Below, piece by piece: positions 17,440-26,954 of a stretch of 64,000 bases of DNA. Made by a program: the position numbers and the translations under genes. Position 1 is the first letter of the stretch, and the number at the start of each line of letters is the position of its first letter. This DNA is from Pseudomonas jessenii. GTDB taxonomy: Bacteria > Pseudomonadota > Gammaproteobacteria > Pseudomonadales > Pseudomonadaceae. The notes under the pieces are model-generated. The model ran no database searches. It was not told where the DNA came from and worked only from the letters and a program-made list of their open reading frames with translations. Location of the stretch: NCBI RefSeq assembly GCF_002236115.1, contig NZ_NIWT01000008.1, positions 124,001 through 188,000 on the forward strand, given 5' to 3'.

Positions 17440-18672
17440 TCACTCATGCGTGCCGATGAGTTCGGGGAACCCTTCCTGCTTCATCAGGATGTCATGGGCA
17501 GGCTTGAAGTTCTTGAGCTGGAACTCGACGTTGTTGTAGCGGTATTGCGGAAAGTCGTACTCGGAAACGAAATCGGTTAGCCGGAACAACATGGCTTTGT
17601 CGAACGACACCAACTGCAGGGCATCAGTCTCCAGCGCACGGCGCACGACGATGAAGAACTGGTCGTCGAGGTTGTCGATACGGGTGGCCCCCACCAACGG
17701 TGCCGGAGTCTCCTGCACGCCAATGATTTCACCGGCAGGAACGGGCTTGTCAATGCCAGGCTTCTCATTCGCAGCTTGGATTTCGTTGACCGGGATGATG
17801 TTGCCCGAGCGGTGGTAGTTCAGCAGCATCAGCATGTCTTGTGGCTTGCCGCTCGCGTCCTTGGCGCTGTACGAGATCATGTCCGCGGGCGTGTTGCCGT
17901 AGCCCAGTTCTGCGATAGCTTTGCCCCTGATGTGCGCACCGTCCTTCAGGTCCTCGAGCGGGATAGTCACGAGCGGCGTGCAAACATAGGCGGCGACGAC
18001 GTAAGGCTTTCCGCCGAGTGTGGCGAACGATAGCGCGCGAATGGGTGCGCGCGTTTCAATCTGATTATGCGTGGTGTGGTAGATCTCCACCGACGTCATC
18101 GTTTGTTTGTCGGTGAACGGGTACGGAATGCGACGCAGCGTCGACGCGAAGTCCTGGTTTGACAAACCCGCAACGAACAACTCGCCGTTATTCCATTTCA
18201 TGTCCGTGACGGTGAAGCTGCGCTCCGGTGTTTCCTTCCAGAACTCAACCTTGGAGTTGTTTGGGTTCTTCAGCGTCACCGTAGTCGACTTCATGCTCGC
18301 AAGGTTGAGCTTGCGAACCTTCTGGTCGGCAGTGACCGCGACAAGCGCCGGCGTCTTGTTCGCCCCGACACTCACTGCCAGGTAAACCTCGCCCGAGCCC
18401 GGGCGCGCTGCCATGTCTTCAACCTTGACCTTGCCGGCGCCCAGTGACTTGGACAGCAACGTCTCCAGGTCCACGATGTTGAAGGTCCCTTCGCCCTTTC
18501 TGGGCACAGGTGCAGACAACGCCAGCGCATGCACTTGGGCACCTTTCCAGTCGGCAACAAACAGAATGTTTTCGGGGCCGAATGCGAGCCGCGATACAGA
18601 CTTCACACCGGCAGCGAAGGTTGCGGTGGCTAGCACAGCGGATGCGACGGCGACGAGCATCTTCGAGTACAT
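17440..18672 (-). CDS. Secreted propeller-like protein of unknown function
   Basis: The 410-residue protein carries a signal peptide (KMLVAVASAVLATATFAAG) and AGGAG eight bases before ATG 18672. The body looks like a beta-propeller: FGPENILFVADWKGAQVHAL, ARPGSGEVYLAVSVG, VTDMKWNNGELFVAGLSNQD. Such starts occur in periplasmic SMP-30 or quinoprotein-like proteins. It is the first gene of a pair with the Ig-like gene. The LysR gene downstream on the same strand of the genome may or may not be related. Confidence 0.7.
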   Translation of the reverse strand: MYSKMLVAVASAVLATATFAAGVKSVSRLAFGPENILFVADWKGAQVHALALSAPVPRKGEGTFNIVDLETLLSKSLGAGKVKVEDMAARPGSGEVYLAVSVGANKTPALVAVTADQKVRKLNLASMKSTTVTLKNPNNSKVEFWKETPERSFTVTDMKWNNGELFVAGLSNQDFASTLRRIPYPFTDKQTMTSVEIYHTTHNQIETRAPIRALSFATLGGKPYVVAAYVCTPLVTIPLEDLKDGAHIRGKAIAELGYGNTPADMISYSAKDASGKPQDMLMLLNYHRSGNIIPVNEIQAANEKPGIDKPVPAGEIIGVQETPAPLVGATRIDNLDDQFFIVVRRALETDALQLVSFDKAMLFRLTDFVSEYDFPQYRYNNVEFQLKNFKPAHDILMKQEGFPELIGTHE

Positions 18673-18853
18673 ATCAAAACTCCTATAGGGGTGAAGTGGC
18701 GCCTGAAACCACGTGGGAAATACTCAGGCAGGTGGATTTTCATCTGGTGTCTATGCAGAGAACCGATATGGGTACCTGGTAACCAAAAGAGAGCGTCGAT
18801 GGTTGTGGTGACACGCGAGTTGGCGCTGGGCCGGTTGCAGCGAGAGGACGCGC

Positions 18854-19750
18854 TCAACCGCCCGCCGCGTCTAACCGCTCTTTCAGGAAGTGCAACAGCG
18901 TGCGCACCCGTTCCGGCAGGTGCTCACGACTCGGGTAGATGGCGAACATCTTGCGCGGCTCGGCACGCCAATCCTCCAGCGCGACCTCCAGCCGACCCTC
19001 GGTGATTTCGGTGCGCATCATCACGCGGGGAACCAATCCCACGCCCACGCCTCGCAGCATCGCGTCGATCAGCATCAGGCTATTGTCCGCGCGGAAGTTG
19101 CCGCGAATCTCCACAATCTGTGAACCGCCAGGCCCGTCGAAATGCCAGCGTGTGGCGTCGCTACCGAGCAAATAAGGCAGGCAGTTGTGGCACGCCAGTC
19201 CCGACGGATGTTCGGGTTTGCCATATTGGCGCCAGTAGTCCGGTGCTGCAGCCACGGCACGCTCTATCACCATCAGCGGCACCGCGATCAGCGAGGAATC
19301 ATCGAGCTGCGCCTGGCCGCGCAGCGCTACGTCGATGCCGTCGCGCACCAGATCGACTGGCCGATCCGACAGCCTCAGCTCGAGCTCGATGCCCGGATAC
19401 GCCGCCTGAAAGGCGTGCAGATGGTCGTTGAGGAAGGCCAGTGTGAGCGACACCGGCACCGCCAGCACCAGCCGGCCGGAAAGCTCGCCGCGGGCCGCGC
19501 GGATCTCACCCAGCGTAGATTCGGTGTCGTCCAGCACGCGTCGGCAGTACGCGTAGAATTGCTCACCAGCCTCGGTAAGCTGCATGCGTCGCGTGGTACG
19601 AGCGAGCAAGCGGCTGCCTGTCCACTCCTCGAGATGCACGATGTACTTGTTCACCATCGATGGCGAGTAGTCGAGATCGCGTGCCGCCGCGGCGAACCCG
19701 CCCGTCTCGACAACGCGACAGAAGCATTGCAGAGCCAAGTGTCTGTCCAT
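18854..19750 (-). CDS. LysR-family transcriptional regulator
   Basis: I start this 298-residue regulator at ATG 19750 (MDRHLALQCFCRVVETGGF); longer in-frame starts add a non-LysR segment. The helix-turn-helix is AAARDLDYSPSMVNKYIVHLEE, followed by the usual effector-binding domain ending MFAIYPSREHLPERVRTLLHFL. It is of the CrgA/aromatic type. It follows the DMT-pirin pair on the same strand after 204 bases and may regulate it. Confidence 0.88.
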   Translation of the reverse strand: MDRHLALQCFCRVVETGGFAAAARDLDYSPSMVNKYIVHLEEWTGSRLLARTTRRMQLTEAGEQFYAYCRRVLDDTESTLGEIRAARGELSGRLVLAVPVSLTLAFLNDHLHAFQAAYPGIELELRLSDRPVDLVRDGIDVALRGQAQLDDSSLIAVPLMVIERAVAAAPDYWRQYGKPEHPSGLACHNCLPYLLGSDATRWHFDGPGGSQIVEIRGNFRADNSLMLIDAMLRGVGVGLVPRVMMRTEITEGRLEVALEDWRAEPRKMFAIYPSREHLPERVRTLLHFLKERLDAAGG

Positions 19751-19954
19751 GAATCTCTCGCGGTAAGTGCTCCGCCACCACATGCCTTGCCATTGCATCG
19801 ACACGATGATGAAAGTGTAGTCGAGGGCGAACGCCAGCATGACTGGCAGCACCATGTGGTGGCCTTGCAATTGCGTGCCCGCGAGCGCTGTTGAGCCGTG
19901 AGCGTGCCGCCAGGACCAGTAGAGGACGACGATGCGGGGCATGACCGGGCTCCT

Positions 19955-20728
19955 TCAAATGCTCGAATGGAGGGATGGGGACGCGATCAGGCCGGTTCGC
20001 GGGTCGACCGCTGCCGTGTCGAAACGCAGGAGTTCGGCCGACGCCGACGTCTGCAGCTGCAACTGAGGCGCGCCGTTGAAGAACACGATTGCGTCGCCGT
20101 CCTGGAGGACGACGCGGCCGAGGCCGGTGCCGTGCACTTCGATGCGCCCCTGCATCAAGTGCAGGTAGAGACCGCCCGTGATTCGTGCCGGTATCTCGAG
20201 CGTCTGGCCCGGTTCGGCGCGGCCAAGGGCGAGCACCACGTCGACGCCAATGTCCAGCGCACCGTCCTGCGGCTGCGGCGAAACGAGGGTGCGCCAGGCG
20301 CCGGGTGTGGGCGTCTGGTACGCGAGCCGTTCGACGGCTGGCTCAAGACCAGTGGTAGACGGCGCGAACCAGAGCTGGAAATGGTGGTCGACCTCGTGCG
20401 ATGAGATGTTCCACTGCCGATGGCGGATGCCGCTTCCAGCGCGCATCCACTGCAATTCGCCGGGATGTACCAACATCTCGCGGCCCTGGTTGTCGCGATG
20501 CTCGACGGCGCCGCTGCGCGGCAGCATGACGATTTCGAGGTCGTGGTGCGGGTGCATCGGGAAGCCGGTACCCGGCTGCACGCGGTCGTCGTTGAGCGCC
20601 AACAGCGGGCCGAAGCGCATGCGATGCGGATCGACATAGTTGTCGAAGCTGAAGCTGAAGCGCGCGTCGAGCCAGTCGGTGCGCATCGTGCCGCGCTCTG
20701 CGCTGCGGCGGATCTCGAAGAGATTCAT
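19955..20728 (-). CDS. Pirin family protein
   Basis: The 257-residue bicupin has the pirin metal site: FPMHPHHDLEIVMLPRSG gives two His, followed by a further His (GAVEHRDNQG) and Glu in the first cupin. Bacterial pirins act as quercetin 2,3-dioxygenases or redox-sensing partners. Its start overlaps the end of the exporter gene by four bases (ATGA), so the two are translated together. Confidence 0.88.
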   Translation of the reverse strand: MNLFEIRRSAERGTMRTDWLDARFSFSFDNYVDPHRMRFGPLLALNDDRVQPGTGFPMHPHHDLEIVMLPRSGAVEHRDNQGREMLVHPGELQWMRAGSGIRHRQWNISSHEVDHHFQLWFAPSTTGLEPAVERLAYQTPTPGAWRTLVSPQPQDGALDIGVDVVLALGRAEPGQTLEIPARITGGLYLHLMQGRIEVHGTGLGRVVLQDGDAIVFFNGAPQLQLQTSASAELLRFDTAAVDPRTGLIASPSLHSSI

Positions 20729-21636
20729 ACCGACGCCCCCTGGTCACGGTGGACCGCAATTGGCATGGCGCGTGCCGGCCGCTGCAGCAGAAGCAGCGCA
20801 GCGAGCACCAGTGCGGCCGCGGGCCACACCGTCCACGGCAGTCGCTCGCCGAAGGCAAAGGTTCCGATCGTCACCCCAGGCAGCATCATCACGTAGCCGA
20901 TGAAGCTGAAGGTCACCGGTTCGGCCCGCCGTTGCAGCGCGAAGTAGAAAAGGTAGCCAACAATGAGCACAGCGGTCTGCAGCGCCAGCCAGGCGAGGGC
21001 CGGGATTGTCAGCGGTGGCACGATGGAGTCCAGGGCAAGGGCTGCAATTGCAAGCATCGACGACGAAGCCAGCAGCGTCATCGACGACAACCACTCGCCG
21101 CTGACGTCGGACGGCATGTGACGCGCGCGGTAGATATTAGTTGCGCCGATTGTGACGGGAATGGCCAGCGCCATGGCCAGCAGCGCGGGCGTGGCCTCGA
21201 AGGAACCACCGCGGCCGGCGAGCATCAGCAGTGCCCCGGACAGGCCGAGCCCGACGGCGACCCCGCGGCGTAGCGCAAACCGCTCGAGCCCCAGCAGCAA
21301 GGTCAACAGCAGCGTGAACACCGGTGGCAACGCCAGCGAAAAAGATGCGAAACCGGCGCCGGCGTGCGAAGACAACCAGAACACTGCGGACATCGGCAAC
21401 GCGTGGCCGAACAGGCCGGCGACGCTGCCGAAGCGCACCAGGCGCGGCAGGTCGGCAGGACGTCCTTGCCGAAACAGCCCGATCGCACCGAGCAGCAGGC
21501 CGGCTGCCAGCGTGGGCCATAGTGCGAAAGAAAGTGCACCCACGCCGTGGTGCGCCGCTACCTTCGCGATAGGAGTACCGAGGCCGAGCGTGATACCGCT
21601 GCCCAGCAGCAGGGGCCAGAGTCGAGACAGGTTCAT
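20725..21636 (-). CDS. DMT superfamily transporter (EamA family)
   Basis: The 303-residue protein starts at ATG 21636 (MNLSRLWPLLL) with AGGAG ten bases upstream. It has about ten hydrophobic helices in two EamA repeats (WPLLLGSGITLGLGTPIAKV; LLAMALAIPVTIGATNIYRA). EamA proteins export small metabolites or drugs through the inner membrane. The overlap with the pirin gene suggests a shared purpose, perhaps handling of an aromatic or flavonoid compound. Confidence 0.85.
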   Translation of the reverse strand: MNLSRLWPLLLGSGITLGLGTPIAKVAAHHGVGALSFALWPTLAAGLLLGAIGLFRQGRPADLPRLVRFGSVAGLFGHALPMSAVFWLSSHAGAGFASFSLALPPVFTLLLTLLLGLERFALRRGVAVGLGLSGALLMLAGRGGSFEATPALLAMALAIPVTIGATNIYRARHMPSDVSGEWLSSMTLLASSSMLAIAALALDSIVPPLTIPALAWLALQTAVLIVGYLFYFALQRRAEPVTFSFIGYVMMLPGVTIGTFAFGERLPWTVWPAAALVLAALLLLQRPARAMPIAVHRDQGASV

Positions 21637-21833
21637 GAGATGAAGGCTCCTCGTTGATGTCCTGCTCAGTCTGGACACCAGGTTGCTGCCGATCTAGAGG
21701 CCCCTTGGAACTTCACCTTTCACGCTGAGTGGGGAATCGACGTAGCCCGCTTGACCTTGTCACTTTGGCCAGGTCGACAGTAGTACACGCACGCAGTCGG
21801 CTAATAATTGCTTGCCATGAATGTCTGCAATGG

Positions 21834-21987
21834 GTTGTGGATTCAACCGGTCGATGCAACACAACTAAATTCTGTGTAAGCAGAAGGAGTGTTGCAGATG
21901 AAGCAGAGACCTCGGATCTATTACACCGAAAGCCAGAAAAAACTGATGTGGGATCACTGGCAAAAAGGCGACTCTCTCCAGCACATC
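21834..21987 (+). mobile_element. Truncated IS30-family element (left end and transposase start)
   Basis: A terminal repeat (GATTCAACCGGTCGATGCAA between GTTGTG and CACAAC) is followed by GGAG and ATG 21898. The encoded start MKQRPRIYYTESQKKLMWDH and then WQKGDSLQHI is the N-terminus of IS30-family transposases. Homology stops at about 21987, where the merR remnant begins in the opposite direction. Confidence 0.75.
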
Positions 21988-22302
21988 GATGATAGGGCAA
22001 GCGGCCCCGCCGTCGCCTGCATCGCACTCCTGCTCCAGTCCGCCCAGCACCTGCCGAATTGCGGCAAGGTCGGCCATCTTTTGCTCGATCAGGGCCAGTT
22101 TGCGCACGGCCAGTGCTCGAGTCTCGCGACAAGTGCAGGCCGCATCAAGAGTCAGCAGTGCGCCCACCTCATCCAGCGTGAATCCCAGCGCCTGCGCCCT
22201 CTTGATGAAGCGCAACCGTTTGACCTGCTCCGGTAGATAGCACCGGGTGTCGATCGGTCGGTCCGCATTTGGTGCCGTTTTCGGCAGGTAGCCTTGTCCC
22301 GA
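21985..22302 (-). pseudogene. Mercury-type merR remnant, truncated at both ends
   Basis: The minus frame reads YLPEQVKRLRFIKRAQALGF and continues TLDEVGALLTLDAACTCRET..EQECDAGDGGAACPII. This is the central helix and mercury-binding loop of MerR, with the three cysteine positions in place. The start and winged helix are missing: a stop (22303-22305) lies just upstream, where dispersed-repeat sequence begins. The last residues run into the IS30 fragment. No merT, merP or merA is present. Confidence 0.7.
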
Positions 22303-22320
22303 TCACAGTCGTTGGGGAGT

Positions 22321-22368
22321 GCCTGCAATGGGTCGGTTGCTACCCTTGGTGACAGGCAGAAATCGGCC
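22321..22368 (+). repeat. Dispersed repeat copy
   Basis: GGGTCGGTTGCTACCCTTGG followed by TGACAGGCAGAAATCGGCC. It marks the point where the merR remnant loses its 5' part. The following stretch to about 22630 holds no gene I can support. Confidence 0.55.
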
Positions 22369-22636
22369 AGAAGCCCACTTCTGCTACACGAGCTATGGCT
22401 CAAGCCTTTTTCTCCGAGAGCCGTCTATCAAGCTCGTCTCGAATGTCTGTCCAGTGCCGGGGCCTACGCCGAATCAAGAGTGCAATCTCGATTTCGGTTC
22501 CCCGCGAACAACATAGCCAACTCATTCGCGCCCACGAGCAGGGCTGTTGCTTGCATGGCAAATCATTCCGTCCTCCAGCGAGACGTCGGCGAAAGGCTCA
22601 CCCTACTCCCTCGATCGGCGTGACACACATAAACAA

Positions 22637-22680
22637 TTTTGTGCCATTATGCTTGACGCACAATTTGATTTTTGTGCCAT
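22637..22680 (+). promoter_or_regulatory. Candidate TetR operators upstream of the VOC-SDR genes
   Basis: TTTTGTGCCAT occurs twice (22637-22647 and 22670-22680) with an inverted GCACAATTT (22658-22666) between. The same word occurs in the divergent promoter at 26955-26991, beside the TetR gene, so one regulator probably controls both. Confidence 0.6.
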
Positions 22681-22767
22681 AACCACCACTGGCGTCACAG
22701 AGCCCAACCCCGGGCTGAACCTTCGTCAGTAGCCTTTTCCCAATGACATCACTCCCAAGGAGGCGTC

Positions 22768-23295
22768 ATGAGCAGTGCATTGCTTGGTCCGATCAGTCAG
22801 ATCGGTTATCTGGTCGAGAGCCTGGAACAAAGCATGGAACGCTGGCGACAGCATCTCGGTGTCGGGCCCTGGACGCTCTTTCGCAACGTCAGCCTCCAAG
22901 GCAAGTATCGAGGTGAGCCGGTCACTGTCACGATCGATGTCGGGCTTGCGTATCAAGGGGATATCCAGATCGAGCTGATCCAGGTGACCAACGATGCGAA
23001 GTCGCCCTATCGAGATGCTGAAGGCCATCCAATCCGGGGCATGCACCATATCGCCTGGGTCGTCGACGACTTCGACCAGACCCTTGTGCGATTGACTGCG
23101 ACCGGGTTGCAGATTGTTTTTGAAGCCAGCAATCCAACGACCCGCGTGGCCTATCTGGAAAACCATTCGGAGCCTGGAGTGCTTTACGAAATCATCCATG
23201 GGATTGGGATGCGCGAGTTGATCCAGCAGGGCATTGAAGCCGCCAGGCACTGGGATGGCACGGATCCGGTTCACATTATTGATGTGGGGGCGTAA
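22768..23295 (+). CDS. VOC superfamily (glyoxalase-like) protein
   Basis: The 175-residue protein has AAGGAGG before its ATG and two halves of the vicinal oxygen chelate fold (QIGYLVESLEQSMERWRQHL; MHHIAWVVDDFDQTLVRLTA). Possible metal ligands are the His of HHIAWVV and the Glu of VLYEIIHG. VOC proteins include isomerases, epimerases and dioxygenases. It is the first gene of a pair with the SDR gene eight bases on, in a regulon resembling steroid or alicyclic catabolism. Confidence 0.8.
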   Translation: MSSALLGPISQIGYLVESLEQSMERWRQHLGVGPWTLFRNVSLQGKYRGEPVTVTIDVGLAYQGDIQIELIQVTNDAKSPYRDAEGHPIRGMHHIAWVVDDFDQTLVRLTATGLQIVFEASNPTTRVAYLENHSEPGVLYEIIHGIGMRELIQQGIEAARHWDGTDPVHIIDVGA

Positions 23296-23303
23296 GGGAC
23301 AGC

Positions 23304-24110
23304 ATGTCGAAACGACTTGAAGGTAAAGCGGCATTGGTGCTGGGTGTGGCACCTGGCAACGTCGGCGAAGCCGTGGCTCGACGTTATGTCGAACAAGGGG
23401 CGCGCGTGCTGGTTTCAGGGCGCCGCGCCGATGCAGTGGCGGCGGTTGCACAGTCACTCGGGGTGCCTTGGCTGGCGTGCGATATCACCTCGCAGGCCGA
23501 GGTCGACGATCTGGTGGCGCAGAGCAAGCAGTGCCTGAACGGCCTGGACATCGGCGTCAATGCCACGGGCTGGGGGCTCTTGAAGCCGTTCCTGGAACAC
23601 AGCCGCGAAGACCTGGAGAAAATGAACGCGGTGCAATTCACCGGCCCGTTCCAGTACTTTCAGGCGCTGCTGCGTCATATGCCGACGGGGGGATCAATCA
23701 TCCAGATCTCGTCGGTCACAGCCAGCATCATGTTCGACAACCACGCCGCGTACATGGGCACCAAGGCCGGCATCGACCACGTCATCCGTTGCATCGCTCA
23801 CGAATTCGGTCAGCACGGGATCCGGGCCAACTCCATTGCCCCCGGTGGTGTTGCCGATGCGCCGATGTCGGGTGGCGGGCTGCTGAACCCGTCTATCGCT
23901 GCCCTCTATCACCGCGAAATTCCCCTCGGGCGCAGTGGTGTTTCCGCCGACGTGGCCGATGCGGCACTCTGGCTGGCCAGCAACGAGTCCAGCTTCGTGA
24001 CCGGTCAGGTCATTCATGTCAGCGGTGGACAGACGCTTCGGCGCAATCCCTCTATTTCCGAGATCTATGCGGCGGCCACTGCACCCGCAGGCCCGGCCCG
24101 GCACCTCTGA
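23304..24110 (+). CDS. Short-chain dehydrogenase/reductase
   Basis: The 268-residue SDR has the Rossmann start AALVLGVAPGNVGEAVARRY, a variant of the usual TGxxxGIG loop. It also has NATGWG in place of NNAG, and the catalytic Ser-Tyr-Lys in ISSVTASIMFDNHAAYMGTK. The C-terminus has FVTGQVIHVSGGQ. It oxidises or reduces an alcohol or ketone with NAD(P). It follows the VOC gene closely and ends at a hairpin facing the alcohol dehydrogenase. Confidence 0.88.
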   Translation: MSKRLEGKAALVLGVAPGNVGEAVARRYVEQGARVLVSGRRADAVAAVAQSLGVPWLACDITSQAEVDDLVAQSKQCLNGLDIGVNATGWGLLKPFLEHSREDLEKMNAVQFTGPFQYFQALLRHMPTGGSIIQISSVTASIMFDNHAAYMGTKAGIDHVIRCIAHEFGQHGIRANSIAPGGVADAPMSGGGLLNPSIAALYHREIPLGRSGVSADVADAALWLASNESSFVTGQVIHVSGGQTLRRNPSISEIYAAATAPAGPARHL

Positions 24111-24116
24111 TAAACA

Positions 24117-24141
24117 GCACGGCTGGCATTGCCGGCCGTGC
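24117..24141. terminator. Bidirectional hairpin between convergent operons
   Basis: GCACGGCTGGC-ATT-GCCGGCCGTGC, an 11-base stem with one G-U pair, lies six bases after the SDR stop and just before the stop of the convergent alcohol dehydrogenase gene. Confidence 0.65.
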
Positions 24142-24147
24142 GACGGT

Positions 24148-25167
24148 TCAGGGCTTGATGATGACTTTGGCCGACCGCTGTGGGTCAGCCGCCGTTTTAT
24201 AAGCCTGCGCGACGTCATCGAGCGAGAAACGGTGGCTGATCATGGACTCCGGATCGAATGCGCCGGATGCCAGCAGTTCCAGTGCCTGCGCGAACTCCGT
24301 CGGATAACACAGGGTGCCGATCAGTTCGAGTTCCTTGACCTGCAGGATCGAGAAGTCAAAAGCCTGCGGTTGCTTGTAGACACTTGCCACGGTGATGCGG
24401 GCGGCATCCCGGGCCCTGGCGATGGCCTCGTGCAGCACGCCACTCACCCCTGAACACTCAAAGATCACCTGGGTCGCGGGCGCTTGCGTCCCCAGGAAAG
24501 TCGGCACGCGGCCATGGGCCCGTGCGAGTTCGCTCCACAGGTCGTCTCGTGTCGGATCGAGCGTCAGGTTCGCCCCCAGCCCGGCAGCAATCTCCAGGCG
24601 CCCGGCAGACAGGTCAGCCACAGCGATCTGGCTGATGCCCCGGGCCTTCAGGCACGCGACGATGCCCAGGCCAATGGCCCCGGCGCCAAGGACCAGCACG
24701 GACTCACCGGCCGTCACCCGTGAGCGATTGACCGCGTGCAAGGCCACCGCCAGCGGTTCGACGAGGGCGGCCACCTCCAGGGGAAGGTTCGCCGGCAGTT
24801 GATGCAGAATCGGGCCGCTGTTTACGTTGCGCACCCGGACCAGGTTCGCCAGCGCCCCCTCATCGCTGCCCACGCCGATCATCGCACCGTTGGCCATGGG
24901 ATTGACCACGACCCGCATGCCGGGCCGGTAGTGGACGACCCCCGTGCCCACCTCGCGGATGACCCCGGAGAACTCATGCCCCAATGGCATCGGTGCCCCA
25001 TCGCGGCGAATGCCCCCGCTCTCATAGAAGCCCAGGTCACTCCCGCAAACACCGCACGCGGCAACTTCGACCAGCACATCTGTCTCACCCGGGGATGGTA
25101 AAGGGACTTCGTCCACCCGCAGGTCTCGAGGGCCGTGGAGTCGTACCTGTTTCATCACATGGTTCAT
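24148..25167 (-). CDS. Zinc-type alcohol dehydrogenase (MDR family)
   Basis: The 339-residue medium-chain dehydrogenase starts at ATG 25167, overlapping the upstream stop as ATGA, with AGGA upstream. The catalytic-zinc region is CGVCGSDLGFY and PLGHEFSG, and the NAD loop is VLVLGAGAIGLGIV. The four-cysteine structural-zinc lobe is absent: the region VVVNPMANGAMIGVG has no Cys. It probably oxidises a secondary alcohol, in step with the FAD dehydrogenase made from the same mRNA. Confidence 0.85.
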   Translation of the reverse strand: MNHVMKQVRLHGPRDLRVDEVPLPSPGETDVLVEVAACGVCGSDLGFYESGGIRRDGAPMPLGHEFSGVIREVGTGVVHYRPGMRVVVNPMANGAMIGVGSDEGALANLVRVRNVNSGPILHQLPANLPLEVAALVEPLAVALHAVNRSRVTAGESVLVLGAGAIGLGIVACLKARGISQIAVADLSAGRLEIAAGLGANLTLDPTRDDLWSELARAHGRVPTFLGTQAPATQVIFECSGVSGVLHEAIARARDAARITVASVYKQPQAFDFSILQVKELELIGTLCYPTEFAQALELLASGAFDPESMISHRFSLDDVAQAYKTAADPQRSAKVIIKP

Positions 25168-26903
25168 TGTTGAGTCCTGTTGGTGGCTGACGCCGATTCG
25201 GCGGCGATGTGATCGGCGGCGATGAAGGCGAAGGTCATCGCCGGGCCAATGGTCGAACCGGGGCCGGGATAGGTCTTGCCCATCAGCGCAGCCGAGGTGT
25301 TGCCCACCGCATAGCAACCGGCAATGGCCGAGCCGTCCGGGCGCAGCACGCGCGCGCAGGCGTCGGTGCGCAGTCCGCCTTTGGTACCCAGCTCGCCCGG
25401 ATCGATGCGCAAGGCATAGAACGGCGCGCGATCGATCGGGCCAAGGCAGGGGTTGGGTTTGCAGGTGGTGTCACCGTAGTAGCGGTCGAACAGGTTGCCA
25501 CCCTTGTCGAACTGCGGATCAACGCCAGCGGCGGCGTATTGGTTCATCTGCACGAGGGTGGCTTCAAGCCCGGCGACGTCGACGCCGATCTTGGTTGCCA
25601 GCTCGGCCGGTGTTTCGGCGCGGTAGATCACGTTGTCGAGCCAGCCGGCGGGGATCTTGCTGTCCGGCTGCACACTGCCCGGCAGCAACACACCGCAGGG
25701 ATAGCGCTTGCGGTACTCGGCATCGAATACCAGCCAGGCCGGTGCATTGGCCTGGGTGCGCTGATGGTCGGCATACATCGCATAGATGATGTCCGTGTAG
25801 GGCGCGGCTTCATTGACGAAGCGCTGGCCCAGTCGATTGACCATCACGCAACGGGGCGCCGCACGCTCAACAAACAGGGCGCGCTGGCTCGACTCCCCTG
25901 GCACCTTCACTGTCGGAGCGCCCCAGGTGTGTTCCATCAGCGCCACCGCACCGCCGGCCTCCAGCCCGGCGCGAATGCCGTCGCCATGGTTTATCGGCGG
26001 CGCCGCCGTCCATTGGGCCTGCGTGGGCTGGGGCAGATACAGTTCGCGCATCGCCTGGTTCGACTCGAAACCGCCGCAGGCAAGCACCACACCGTGCCGC
26101 GCCCGCAGGCGTTGAGTGCGACCCTCGCGCAGCACTTCGATGCCAACCACCCGGCCCTCATCCAGTTGCAATGATTGCATTGAGGTTTGCAACCACAAGG
26201 GAATGCCTCGCTCGGCCAAGGCTGCGCGCAGGCTCGCCACCAAGGCGTTACCTAGGGTCAGGCGGCGATCTCGCCGGCTGCGGCGACGCCAGCGAAAATC
26301 ACTCAGGTAGCGCAACGCCAGCCCGGCGGTCAGCAGCAACCAGCCGCGCTCCTTGGCAAGGATGGTGTGGGCCTCGACCTGGGTCATGGCGATACGTCCG
26401 CCAATCAGGGTCGCCGGCGAAGCTGCCCGCAACAGCTCGAAGTGTTCACCCAGGCGTGCCCCGTCGAACGGGGCCGGCTCCATGGTGCGGTAGCCGGGCT
26501 TGCCACCTTTACGGTCCGGGTAGTAGTCGGGGTAGCGCGGCACCGCGCGAAAATTCGTGCGCGCCTGACGTGCCAGGTACTCAACCATTTTCGGGCCATT
26601 GTCGAGATAGGCGTCGATGCGCTGCTGATCAAAATCTTCGCCAACCACCTCGCGCAGATAGCTGATCGCTTCGTCGTATGAATCGCTGCCCCCCAGTGCG
26701 GCAATCTGGTCGTTACACGGAATCCAGATCCCTCCCCCGGATACCGCCGTGGTACCGCCATAGACATCGCTCTTTTCAATCGCGAGTACCGACAAGCCGT
26801 TGTCGTGCGCTCGCAGTGCTGCAGTCAAGGCGCCGGCGCCCGAACCGACAATCACCACATCAAACTCATCGTCCCGGTTCGAGTCCTGCTGATTACTGGT
26901 CAT
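25164..26903 (-). CDS. FAD-binding dehydrogenase, 3-ketosteroid delta1-dehydrogenase-like
   Basis: The 579-residue flavoprotein has DVVIVGSGAGALTAALRA at the N-terminus, YGGTTAVSGGGIWIP, and a C-terminal FAD contact GCYAVGNTSAALMGKTYPGPGSTIGPAMTFAF. This pattern is that of KstD and related fumarate-reductase-type dehydrogenases, which introduce a double bond next to a ring ketone. AGGAGG precedes the ATG. It leads an operon with the alcohol dehydrogenase, under the putative TetR operator. A true steroid substrate is not proven. Confidence 0.82.
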   Translation of the reverse strand: MTSNQQDSNRDDEFDVVIVGSGAGALTAALRAHDNGLSVLAIEKSDVYGGTTAVSGGGIWIPCNDQIAALGGSDSYDEAISYLREVVGEDFDQQRIDAYLDNGPKMVEYLARQARTNFRAVPRYPDYYPDRKGGKPGYRTMEPAPFDGARLGEHFELLRAASPATLIGGRIAMTQVEAHTILAKERGWLLLTAGLALRYLSDFRWRRRSRRDRRLTLGNALVASLRAALAERGIPLWLQTSMQSLQLDEGRVVGIEVLREGRTQRLRARHGVVLACGGFESNQAMRELYLPQPTQAQWTAAPPINHGDGIRAGLEAGGAVALMEHTWGAPTVKVPGESSQRALFVERAAPRCVMVNRLGQRFVNEAAPYTDIIYAMYADHQRTQANAPAWLVFDAEYRKRYPCGVLLPGSVQPDSKIPAGWLDNVIYRAETPAELATKIGVDVAGLEATLVQMNQYAAAGVDPQFDKGGNLFDRYYGDTTCKPNPCLGPIDRAPFYALRIDPGELGTKGGLRTDACARVLRPDGSAIAGCYAVGNTSAALMGKTYPGPGSTIGPAMTFAFIAADHIAAESASATNRTQQ

Positions 26904-26954
26904 GGCTATGCCTCCTTTTAAATGGCCGACCCTATGTCACACTTATTATTATCT

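Noticed and set aside
19751..19942. N-terminal extension of the LysR gene with a flavodoxin-like look (PRIVVLYWS)
   Set aside because: The similarity is limited to a few residues, and the standard LysR start is at 19750. A decayed flavodoxin gene start is possible but unsupported.
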